From Heliomarina sp018223035 (GTDB lineage: Bacteria > Pseudomonadota > Alphaproteobacteria > Rhodobacterales > Rhodobacteraceae): a DNA stretch of 64,000 nucleotides. Under the pieces are notes generated by a model. The model was not told the DNA's origin. It did no database searches and saw only the letters and a program-made list of their open reading frames with translations. A program made the translations under genes and the position numbers. The stretch is taken from contig JAAEZD010000023.1 of assembly GCA_018223035.1 (NCBI GenBank), positions 15,844 to 79,843 of the forward strand, read 5' to 3'. This document shows, piece by piece, positions 1-8,600 of this stretch (position 1 is its first letter; every line of letters begins with the position of its first letter).

Positions 1-274
1 CCTCACGAAACCCGATGTAGATCAGCCCGACACGCCCGCCCTGCCCCTCGACCAGCGCATTCGTCGCCAGCGTCGTGGACAGCGAGGCCAGCGAAACCTC
101 CGCCGCCGTCACCCCGGCCTTTCCCAGAACCGCCCGCACCGCCTCGCCCACGCCGATGGCCAGATCCTGCCGCGTGGTCAGCGCCTTGGCGCTCGCGATC
201 ACCTCGTCCTCACCGCGCAGCAAAACTGCATCCGTATAGGTGCCGCCCGTATCCACACCCAGCAAGATCGTCAT
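1..274 (-). CDS. Hydantoinase/oxoprolinase family protein, N-terminal part
   Basis: The gene runs off the left edge, so only about the first 91 residues are visible. They start MTILLGVDTGGTYTDAV, the actin-like phosphate-1 motif (DTGGTYTD) that opens the hydantoinase A / 5-oxoprolinase N-terminal domain, and continue through a TTLATNALVEG stretch also typical of that family. These enzymes hydrolyse cyclic amides such as hydantoins or 5-oxoproline in an ATP-dependent way. The ATG overlaps the stop codon of the upstream queG gene in an ATGA, which indicates translational coupling. Substrate specificity cannot be judged from this fragment. Confidence 0.8.
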   Translation of the reverse strand, partial: MTILLGVDTGGTYTDAVLLRGEDEVIASAKALTTRQDLAIGVGEAVRAVLGKAGVTAAEVSLASLSTTLATNALVEGQGGRVGLIYIGFRE

Positions 275-1359
275 GCCTGCAACCTCTCCACCGCCCAGAC
301 GGCCGCATCGGCCACCGTCGCATCACCGTCCCCGACCAGCCCGCGCGCCACCTCCAGCAACGAGGCCTCCCCGGAATTACCGATCGCGTACAATACATTA
401 CGCACGAACCGGTCCCGCCCGATCCGCTTGATGGGCGAGCCGGAAAACATCGCCCGAAACCCCGCATCGTCCAGCACCACCAACTCGGCCAGCCTTGGCG
501 CCACCAGATCCTCCCGCGCCGCATAGCGCATATCGCTTGCCGCCACCGCGAACTTGTTCCACGGGCAGGCCGCCAGACAGTCGTCGCAGCCATAGATCCG
601 GTTGCCCATCTTCTCACGCAACTCCGGCGCCACCGGCCCCTTATGCTCGATTGTCAGATAGGAAATGCAACGCCGCGCATCCATCCGGTAGGGCGCCGGG
701 AAAGCATCGGTCGGACAGGCGTCCAGACAGGCCCGGCAGGATCCGCAATGATCCCGCTCCGCCCCGTCCACCGGCAATTCCAGCGTCGTAAAGACCGAGC
801 CGAGAAACGCCCAGTTCCCCCAGTCCCGGCTCAAGAGGTTGGTGTGCTTGCCCTGCCAGCCCAGACCCGCCGCCTGCCCCAGCGCCTTCTCCGGCACCGG
901 TGCGGTATCAACAAACACCTTCACTTCCGGCGACCCCACCTCCGGAAAAGACACCCAGCGCCCCTCGCCGTCCCGGCACCCGCCTTTGGACGACGCCTCG
1001 ATCAGCCAGCGCGCCAGCCGCTTCAGCCGCTTCTTCACAAGGTCATGATAATCGCGGTTTTGCGCATAGACCGAAATCGCCGCGCGCTCCCGCCGCGCCA
1101 ATACCTCCCGGGGATCGACCTCCGGCGTATAGCTCTCCGCCAGCATGATCACCGACCGCGCCTCGGGCCAGAGCGCCGCCGGATCGCCCCGCCAGTGCGA
1201 CCGCTCTTCCAGCCAGCCCATCTGCCCGTGATACCCGGCCTCCAGAAACGCCGACAGCCGACCGGCAACCTCCGGCACATCCCAGGGACGGCACACACGA
1301 CAGGCCACAAAACCCTCGCGCAGGGCCTGCGCCACAAGCTGCTCCTTCAGAACATCCAT
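271..1359 (-). CDS. queG: Epoxyqueuosine reductase QueG
   Basis: This is the cytoplasmic iron-sulfur, cobalamin-dependent enzyme that reduces epoxyqueuosine to queuosine at the wobble base of GUN tRNAs. The 362 residues match the family's usual size. Two ferredoxin-like cysteine clusters are visible: C205/C208/C211/C215 in CGSCRACLDACP, and C258/C261/C265 in CDDCLAACPW. The C-terminus holds a HEAT-like stretch (VADAAVWAVERL). The start ATG lies right after an intergenic repeat whose final AAAGAAG serves as ribosome-binding site. The stop overlaps the next gene's start by 4 bp. Confidence 0.95.
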   Translation of the reverse strand: MDVLKEQLVAQALREGFVACRVCRPWDVPEVAGRLSAFLEAGYHGQMGWLEERSHWRGDPAALWPEARSVIMLAESYTPEVDPREVLARRERAAISVYAQNRDYHDLVKKRLKRLARWLIEASSKGGCRDGEGRWVSFPEVGSPEVKVFVDTAPVPEKALGQAAGLGWQGKHTNLLSRDWGNWAFLGSVFTTLELPVDGAERDHCGSCRACLDACPTDAFPAPYRMDARRCISYLTIEHKGPVAPELREKMGNRIYGCDDCLAACPWNKFAVAASDMRYAAREDLVAPRLAELVVLDDAGFRAMFSGSPIKRIGRDRFVRNVLYAIGNSGEASLLEVARGLVGDGDATVADAAVWAVERLQA

Positions 1360-1361
1360 GG

Positions 1362-1420
1362 CTTCTTTGGGTCAAAAAAATCCCGGGGGAGTCCGCAGGA
1401 CGGGGGCAGAGCCCCCTTTT
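1362..1420 (-). repeat. Intergenic terminator/RBS repeat, copy A
   Basis: The whole gap between the glutathione S-transferase stop and the queG start is this element. Read on the minus strand it has a GGGGGC-TCT-GCCCCC hairpin (1402-1416), a small GTCC/GGAC hairpin, a run of seven T (1374-1380) and then GACCCAAAGAAG, which ends 2 bp before the queG ATG. Related copies lie at 47433-47476 and 48608-48672. It probably attenuates transcription from upstream and supplies the queG ribosome-binding site. Confidence 0.7.
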
Positions 1421-2085
1421 CAGAAATCGAGATCGGCATAATGCGGCGGTGGACGGAAACCGGGTATTTGATCGGCGAGGATAGACCGGAAGGCAGGGCG
1501 CGATTTGATCTTCGCATACCAGTCCTTGACCGCCGCCGACCGGTTCCAGTCCACGTCCGAAATGTAATCCAGCGAGGACAGATGCGCGGCAGCGGCAAAA
1601 TCGGCCAGCGTCATGCTGTCCCCCGCCAGCCAGCGCCGGTGATCCAAAAGCCAGGCCATGTAGTCGAGGTGATACTTGATCGCCTTGGCCCCGGCCTTGA
1701 CGTTCTTGCTGTCCGGATAGCCCGCGCCGGTCACCTTCTTGTTGACCCGTTCATACAGCAGCTTCGACGTCACCTCGTTATGGAACTTGTCGTCGAACCA
1801 GCCCACAAGCCGACGCACTTCCAGCCGCCCCTCGGCATCTTTCGGCATCAGCGCGGGTTCGGGGCGGGTCTCCTCGATATATTCGCAGATCGCCGCGGAC
1901 TCGGCCATGATCCTGCCATCCAGCTTCAGCACCGGTACCTTGGCCGCCGGGTTGCGGCGCAGGAAATCCGGATCCGCCTCCCAATAGCGCTCCTCGACCA
2001 GCTCCACTTCTATTTTCTTCTCGGCAAGGCTCAGACGCACCTTGCGGCAAAAGGGGGAAAGGGGGACGTGAAACAGTCGGGCCAT
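1420..2085 (-). CDS. Glutathione S-transferase family protein
   Basis: A 221-residue cytosolic protein with an N-terminal thioredoxin-like domain opening MARLFHVPLSPFCRKVRL. The S-P-F-C-R-K segment is where the catalytic Ser/Cys of bacterial GSTs sits. It continues with KVPVLKLDG (cis-proline) and ESAAICEYI (glutathione gamma-glutamyl binding), followed by an all-helical C-terminal domain with GDSMTLADFAAAAHL. It conjugates or reduces substrates with glutathione; the substrate is not evident. An AGGA ribosome-binding site precedes the ATG. It lies immediately upstream of queG on the same strand. Confidence 0.9.
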   Translation of the reverse strand: MARLFHVPLSPFCRKVRLSLAEKKIEVELVEERYWEADPDFLRRNPAAKVPVLKLDGRIMAESAAICEYIEETRPEPALMPKDAEGRLEVRRLVGWFDDKFHNEVTSKLLYERVNKKVTGAGYPDSKNVKAGAKAIKYHLDYMAWLLDHRRWLAGDSMTLADFAAAAHLSSLDYISDVDWNRSAAVKDWYAKIKSRPAFRSILADQIPGFRPPPHYADLDF

Positions 2086-2140
2086 GATGATCCTGGTTAC
2101 AGTAAAGCCTCACCAGCAATGCCTGTTGCGGCAGGGATTT

Positions 2141-2887
2141 TCAATCCTCGAAACAGGCCGCCCGCCCATCTGCGCGAATGGTGGCCGCCCCCTCCCGGAT
2201 CGACGCCGCCCGCTTGCGGACGAAAGACGACGGCTGCGTGACGGACCGTTCGCGCGGATTCGGCAGGATCGCAGCGATAAGCGAGGCCTGCTGCGCGGTC
2301 AGCTTATCCGGCGCCCGGTCGAAATAACGCTCCGAGGCCGCCGCCACACCGAACACCCCGTCACCCATCTCGGCGACGTTCAGGTAGACCTCGACGATAC
2401 GCCGCTTCGACCAGATCACCTCGACCAGCGGCGTCAGACCCGCCTCCAGCGCCTTTCGGATCCAACTCCGCCCCTGCCAGAGATAGACGTTCTTCACCAC
2501 CTGCTGGCTTATCGTCGACCCGCCCCGCGCCGCCCCCGCGTCCCACGCCTTGCGGATCGCCTCGACGTCGAACCCCCAGTGCAGGCAGAAATTCGCATCC
2601 TCTGCCGCGACCACGGCGCGCGCCATCTCCGGGGCCACATCCTCGATCGCGACCCACTCCCGCTCGACCGAGCCCAGCCGCCGCTGCTCTGCCCAGATCG
2701 TATGGGTGACCGGCGGGTTGACCACGGTGTAAAGCAGCACCACGAACAGCGCCAAGCCCACCGCCACCAGCACGGCGCGCGTGGCCACAAACCACAGCCA
2801 GCCTTTCAGACTGCGCTGTTTCCGGGTCTTCCCCCCGGTCTTTGCCGAGGGTTTTTTCTTGCGTGCCGATGAGGTCTTACTTGCCAT
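2141..2887 (-). CDS. mtgA: Monofunctional peptidoglycan transglycosylase MtgA
   Basis: A 248-residue GT51 enzyme that polymerises lipid II into glycan strands at the inner membrane. A lysine-rich N-terminus (residues 1-28) is followed by one membrane helix (about 30-58). The GT51 motifs come next: VVAAEDANFCLHWGFD with the catalytic Glu, GGSTISQQVVKN, and later KRRIVEVYLNVAEMGDGVFGV. There is no transpeptidase domain, hence the monofunctional call. It is convergent with nothing and reads towards the GST gene. Confidence 0.95.
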   Translation of the reverse strand: MASKTSSARKKKPSAKTGGKTRKQRSLKGWLWFVATRAVLVAVGLALFVVLLYTVVNPPVTHTIWAEQRRLGSVEREWVAIEDVAPEMARAVVAAEDANFCLHWGFDVEAIRKAWDAGAARGGSTISQQVVKNVYLWQGRSWIRKALEAGLTPLVEVIWSKRRIVEVYLNVAEMGDGVFGVAAASERYFDRAPDKLTAQQASLIAAILPNPRERSVTQPSSFVRKRAASIREGAATIRADGRAACFED

Positions 2888-3182
2888 GCCCCAGCAATAC
2901 GCGCAGACGCCGCCCCGGGGAAGAGCTTAACAGAAACCTCAATGCGAACAGGCCACGAAACGCAGAAATGCCAAGTCATCGAATCAAAAAACCTGACGAA
3001 ACCGAAGCACATTGTTTCCCGGCTCACCCCTGACGAACGTAAAGTCGAAAACTAAGAAACGTATGGTTGCAATCGGCCATTTATTTCGCTCTCAAAACAA
3101 AAAACTACTGAAAAAACATTGAGATGGCCACCTTTTGCCATACGGTGGCCAGATTGACGAAAACCAGAATTTTGGGGACAAA

Positions 3183-4043
3183 ATGACCAAACCAACAGGA
3201 ATAGTATCGGCCGGGTATGCCGGACTCATCGCTCTCGGTCTGACTGCCGGCACGGCGCAGGCGGCAGAAATTACGCCAAACGTCATCTTCGGGTCGGGCA
3301 ATGCAAATGGCAGCTTCACCGTGGGAACAGGGGCCTATAACGGACCCAACATCACAGGCCCGGACGCCAAACTGGAAGTCGGCCTGCGCGCCAAGCTCCG
3401 CTTTGACGAAAACAATGCGCCCAGCGCCACCTATAACTACGACGGCGTCGACACCTACACCTTCGACGCGGGCGCGGCACCCGGCGGTTTCGGCTGGGAT
3501 CCCAACAGCCCGACCACCCCGGTCTGGAGCTTTGACTGGAGCGTCGCGACAGAACTCGCTTTCGCCTTTCCTTCTGCAAACAACACCAGCCTGAACGCGC
3601 TCACCTATGAAATGCGTATCGACGGTGACGCGGGCGCGGGAACCAATTTCTTCACCTTCGACCCGATCAACCAACCCTACTGGGACCATGCGCTGGGCAA
3701 TATGACAACCGCCAATGGCGCTGGTATCGTCGCGGCCAGCCCCTCGGAATATGCCGCTCTTCTCGGTACGTCCTCCGTCGCACAGAACTCTTGGAATTAT
3801 GAGTTCTTCAACGAGCCGACCGACGGCTTCTTCATGTCACCGCTCAGCACATTCGATCCGACGGTAGCCGGCAATTACCGCATCGAATTCGAAGCTTTCT
3901 ACAATGGCAACTCGGTCGCCTCGACCGGCATCAATGTCGTCGTGAACGCGACAACGCCCGTGCCGCTGCCTGCCTCGCTTCCGATGCTGGCGGCCGCCTT
4001 CGGCGGGATCGCCGTTATGAGTCGCCGCCGTCGCAAAGCATGA
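3183..4043 (+). CDS. VPLPA-CTERM sorting-domain surface protein
   Basis: The 286-residue secreted protein starts at ATG 3183, preceded by GGGGACAAA as ribosome-binding site; an upstream in-frame start at 3135 would add residues before the signal peptide. The signal peptide ends near TAGTAQAAE. The body is Asn/Gly/Thr-rich and probably beta-structured. The C-terminus is VPLPASLPMLAAAF followed by a short hydrophobic helix and RRRRKA, the Rhodobacterales VPLPA variant of PEP-CTERM signals recognised by an exosortase. After transit through the inner membrane it should be cleaved and sorted outward, often with exopolysaccharide. No exosortase is in the window. The function of the body is unknown. 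Confidence 0.85.
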   Translation: MTKPTGIVSAGYAGLIALGLTAGTAQAAEITPNVIFGSGNANGSFTVGTGAYNGPNITGPDAKLEVGLRAKLRFDENNAPSATYNYDGVDTYTFDAGAAPGGFGWDPNSPTTPVWSFDWSVATELAFAFPSANNTSLNALTYEMRIDGDAGAGTNFFTFDPINQPYWDHALGNMTTANGAGIVAASPSEYAALLGTSSVAQNSWNYEFFNEPTDGFFMSPLSTFDPTVAGNYRIEFEAFYNGNSVASTGINVVVNATTPVPLPASLPMLAAAFGGIAVMSRRRRKA

Positions 4044-4062
4044 TCGCCTGATCAACCAGGCC

Positions 4063-4085
4063 AAGGGCCGCGCAATGCGGCCCTT
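4063..4085 (+). terminator. Hairpin after the VPLPA gene
   Basis: A perfect 9-bp stem (AAGGGCCGC / GCGGCCCTT) with a 5-base loop lies 20 bp after the stop at 4043. There is no long T run after it, so it may be a weak intrinsic terminator or an mRNA 3'-end stabiliser. Confidence 0.6.
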
Positions 4086-4247
4086 ACCTATCCGGCGCTG
4101 GTTCTTGCACATAGACTGCCGTCAGGCCATGTGCGCACAACCAAAGCTCGTTCGCGGCAAGTGCGGCTCTTATCAGCGCAACGTCTGGGACGGAAAATAT
4201 CCGACCCGCCGGACGGGCAGTGCACCCGACAAGATCTCGGCGACCGT

Positions 4248-5258
4248 TTACGCCGCCGCTGCGATCAAGCTCTTGCGATAGCTCTCGACGTAAGGCTCGA
4301 ACGCCGAAAATTCCCGCAGCGGCTCAAGATAGCATTCAGCCAGCAGATCGGCGTCCGCTGAATCAAGCGCCAGCTCGCGAAAACTCTGATCTTCGCTCAG
4401 CGCAAGCTGGGACCGGAGGTCGTCGAACTCCTCTTCGCCCATGGCTTCGAAAGCCCGCCGCAGGGTCCATCTCCGGAAATGTTCGTTTACCGTGGATAGC
4501 GATTCCAGTTCTTTCTGATGCGGCGGACTGTTCTTGTACAACTGGTTCCGCTCCATCGCGCCGATCAGCGTATCGATCAGAGCATTGGTGGCAGCCCGGG
4601 TTTCCAGATTGCCATGGTCGGTGCGGTTGTCGCTCTGCGCATCCGTCGCGATGTCATGCGGCGCAGGCAGCTCTGTCAGGGCTTCGTACTGGCGCCAGAA
4701 CCTTTCCGGATCGCGCGTATAATCCTCCATCGCCAGCACCACCGGCTCGAACCCGTTGTCGCGCCATATTGGCAGGATCCGATCCAGCCGCAGATTATCC
4801 AGCAAGGGCGTGCGAAAGGCCGAAAAATATCCCTGAAGGTTCAGGGACCCGCCATATTTGATGTATTGCGCATGCGCCGACCTGATCCAGTCGACGGGGT
4901 TTCGAAGGATCAACAAGGCCGTCCGCGAAAGATGCGACAGCGTTGCCGCAATGAATGCCTGCCGTTCAAGCGTCAGATGCCGGTACTCCTCCGGTGTATC
5001 CTCCGCGCAGCCGAAATAGGTAAAGCATTCATAGGACAGCACATTGGGCTTATCGGTGCTCAGGTTGATGTCGATCTTCTGACCCTCTGACGACCGTGCC
5101 CCGGCCATGAACGCCTTGGAGAGCGCATCCCCCGTGGTAACACCGTTGAAAAAGTTGTAACGATCCGACCGGTTCCAGCGTTCCTGCATGAAGGTCGACA
5201 GGCATTTGCCATGGCCGATGTGGATCAGGTCAAACTCTTTCATGGGATACTCGTGCAT
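4248..5258 (-). CDS. Sulfotransferase-like protein
   Basis: The 336-residue protein has a P-loop-like 5'-phosphosulfate motif near the N-terminus (IHIGHGKCLSTFMQ, about residues 12-25). A later LRNPVDWIRSAHAQY segment resembles the 3'-phosphate motif of PAPS sulfotransferases. It would transfer sulfate to a carbohydrate or another acceptor, but the acceptor cannot be told. Two starts are possible: ATG at 5258, or the internal ATG at 5243 with a CACGAG ahead of it; neither has a strong ribosome-binding site. It lies alone between convergent and co-directional neighbours. The family call is moderate because the motifs are divergent. Confidence 0.6.
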   Translation of the reverse strand: MHEYPMKEFDLIHIGHGKCLSTFMQERWNRSDRYNFFNGVTTGDALSKAFMAGARSSEGQKIDINLSTDKPNVLSYECFTYFGCAEDTPEEYRHLTLERQAFIAATLSHLSRTALLILRNPVDWIRSAHAQYIKYGGSLNLQGYFSAFRTPLLDNLRLDRILPIWRDNGFEPVVLAMEDYTRDPERFWRQYEALTELPAPHDIATDAQSDNRTDHGNLETRAATNALIDTLIGAMERNQLYKNSPPHQKELESLSTVNEHFRRWTLRRAFEAMGEEEFDDLRSQLALSEDQSFRELALDSADADLLAECYLEPLREFSAFEPYVESYRKSLIAAAA

Positions 5259-5616
5259 TTTCTGGGCATGAAGACGATCTCATGCGCGGTGAAACCTATC
5301 CGGCAGCGGCACAATCTCTGCACGCCGCGACCGCTGCCTCTCTCTCGGCCCCGACAGCGCCGGGACCCGACACATGCGTTTGCGCATGCAGGGAAAGGAT
5401 ATTTTAATTCACCTACAAGTGTAAACATGAACAGGCAAGTTTACCTAAACGCAACCCATGTATATTTTCACAACAGTGATGCTGGCGCCTGCAAATCGCG
5501 CAAAACGCCTGAACTCATCGAAGTCGTCGACTGCAGTTCCGCACCCGCACCCGACACAGGACACATGAAAAAAGGGCCGCAACAGCGGCCCCTTCCCATC
5601 TTCTATCCTTGATCCG
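5259..5616. other. Intergenic region with inverted repeat and gltB terminator
   Basis: No gene is supported here. An AT-rich stretch (5400-5480) contains an inverted pair GTAAAC (5421-5426) / GTTTAC (5439-5444), possibly part of the promoter region of the leftward sulfotransferase-like gene. The gltB terminator lies at the right end. Confidence 0.5.
5568..5591 (-). terminator. Intrinsic terminator of gltB
   Basis: On the minus strand a GGGCCGC-TGTT-GCGGCCC hairpin (5574-5591) is followed directly by six T, about 25 bp after the gltB stop. This is a classic Rho-independent terminator. Confidence 0.9.
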
Positions 5617-8600
5617 TCACTCTGCCGGGATCGCCCCCTGCTGAAGGCTCAGTGGCGCGGCAAGGTGGTTCAGCATCTCTTTCGGGCAGACCTGAAGGAA
5701 GTTCTGCTTTTCCAGATCCCAGTGCTGCAGGATGTCCGCGCCTTTCAGACTGTTGGTCTCGGCCACATGGCGCTCGATCAGCTCTTCGAGTTGCAGTTCC
5801 CAGTGCGGCACCGTCACCGGGCAGGTGACCAGCGTTTCCAGGTTCATCATCGTCGTGGCCTTGCCCTCGGGATCGTAGAGATAGGCCATCCCGCCGGTCA
5901 TCCCGGCACCAAAGTTCGCACCGATCTCTCCAAGGATCACCGCCACGCCGCCGGTCATGTATTCACACCCGTTCGACCCGCAGCCCTCGATCACCACTTT
6001 GGCACCCGAGTTACGCACCGCGAAACGCTCGCCCGCTCGACCGGCCGCAAAGAGATACCCGTCGGTCGCCCCGTACAGAACAGTGTTGCCGATGATGGTG
6101 TTCTCGCTCGCTTTCAGCGGGCTGGCCATCGGCGGGCGCACGACAATCGTACCGCCAGACAGTCCCTTGCCGACATAGTCGTTCGCGTCGCCTGACACTT
6201 CCAGCTTCAGACCCGGCGCGGCAAAGGCCCCCAGCGACTGCCCTGCCGAGCCTTGCAGCTTTACCGTCAGGTGGTCGTTCTGGAAGGCGTTGCGCATGCC
6301 AAAGTTCTGCACAATCAGGCTCGAGGTGCGGGTGCCCACCGTCCGGTGCGTGTTCTGCACCGCATAGGAAAGCTGCATCTTCTCGCCATCCTTGAGGAAG
6401 CGCGCCGCGTCACGCACGATCTCCGCATCCAGCGTATCAGGCACAAAGTTGCGCTCTTTCTCGCGGTCATAGCGAATGCGCGAGGCCCCATCGACCGTGA
6501 TCAGCAGCGGGTTGAGGTCGAGATCGTCCAGATGCGCCGACCCGCGGCTGACCTGCGCCAGCAGATCCGCACGGCCGATCACCTCATCCAGCGACCGGGC
6601 ACCGATGGCCGCGAGCAGTTCGCGCACTTCGGTGGCGTAGAAGGTGATCAGGTTGACAACCTTGTCCGCCGAGCCGGTGAACTTGCCGCGCAGCGCCTCG
6701 TCCTGCGTGCAGACACCCACCGGGCAGGTGTTCGACTGGCACTGACGCACCATGATGCAGCCCATCGCGATCAGCGCGGCGGTGCCGATGCCGAATTCCT
6801 CGGCCCCCATCATCGCCGCCATCACGATGTCACGGCCCGTCCGCAGACCGCCGTCGGTGCGCAGCGTCACACGCTCGCGCAGCTTGTTCATCGCCAGCAC
6901 CTGATGCGCTTCGGTCAGGCCCATCTCCCACGGCAGACCCGCGTATTTGATGGACGTGGCCGGAGAAGCCCCGGTGCCGCCGTTATGGCCCGAGATCAGG
7001 ATGATGTCGGCCTTGGCCTTGGCCACACCGGCAGCAATCGTGCCCACGCCCGAGGACGCGACCAGCTTGACCGTCACTTTGCAGCGCGGGTTGATCTGCT
7101 TGAGGTCATAGATCAGCTGCGCCAGATCCTCGATGGAATAGATATCGTGGTGCGGCGGCGGTGAAATCAGCGTCACGCCCTTGGTCGAATGGCGCAGACG
7201 CGCGATCAGGTCGGTGACTTTCATCCCCGGCAACTGGCCGCCCTCACCGGGCTTGGCGCCCTGCGCGACCTTGATCTCAAGCTCTTCGCACTGGTTGAGG
7301 TATTCGGCGGTGACACCGAACCGCCCCGACGCGACCTGCTTGATCTTGGCGCTGGGGTTGTCGCCATTCGGCTCCGGCACGAAATGCGCCGGATCTTCGC
7401 CGCCTTCGCCACTATCGGATTTCGCCCCGATCCGGTTCATCGCCACGTTCAGCGTCTTGTGCGCCTCGGGCGACAGCGCCCCAAGCGACATGCCGGGCGT
7501 CACGAAACGCTTGCGGATTGAGGTGATGCTTTCGACCTCTTCGATCGGCACCGGCTTGCCCAGCGGCTTGATGTCGAGCAGATCGCGCAGGTGGATCGGC
7601 GGGTTGCTCTGCATCTTGCGCGAATACTGCTTCCACAGCTCGTAGGACGCCTTGTTGCAGGCCATTTGCAGCATATGCATCGAGGTCGCTTCCCAGGCGT
7701 GGGTCTCGCCGCTGGCGCGCGCCTTGTAAAAACCGCCGATGGGCAGCGTGGTCAGGCCCGACGTCCAGCCCAGCGCATGCACCTCTTCGGCCTTGCGCTG
7801 GATGCCGCTCACGCCGATGCCGCTGATCCGGCTGGTCATGCCGGGGAAGTATTCGTTGCACATCGCACGGCTCAGGCCCACGGCCTCGAAATTCAGCCCG
7901 CCCCGGTACGACGACACGACCGAAATCCCCATCTTGGCCATGATCTTGAGCAAGCCGGCGTCGATGGCATCGCGATAGCGCATGACCGCCTCGGTCAGCG
8001 GCCCGTCGATCAGGCCGCGCTCAATCCGGTCGGCGATGGAATCCTCGGCGAGATATGCGTTCACCACGGTCGCCCCGCATCCGATCAGCACCGCGAAATA
8101 ATGCGGGTCGATACATTCGGCCGAACGCACCGTCAGCGAACAGAAGGTCCGCAGCCCGTTGCGCGTCAGGTGGCTGTGCACCGCGCTCGTGGCTAGGATC
8201 ATCGGCATCGCGACGCGGCCCTCGCCCGAGTCCTGATCGGTCAGCACGATATGACCGGCACCCGAACGCACCGCATCCTCGGCCTCGGACCGGATACGCG
8301 CCAAGGCACCATGCAGCGCCCTCTCGCCCGGCTCAAAGGTACAGTCGATCACCGTCATCGGCGCGTTGAACTGCGTGGTCAGCGCCTCAAACTGCGCATT
8401 GCCGATGAACGGGCTTTCCAGCACCACGATCTCGGTCTGGCTGCTGTCTTCGTCCAGCACGTTCTTGAGGTTACCGAACCGGGTCTTAAGGCTCATCACA
8501 CGGAATTCGCGCAAGCTGTCAATCGGCGGGTTGGTGACCTGAGAGAAGTTCTGGCGGAAGAAATGGCTCAGCGGGCGGTACTTCTTCGACAGGACGGCAC

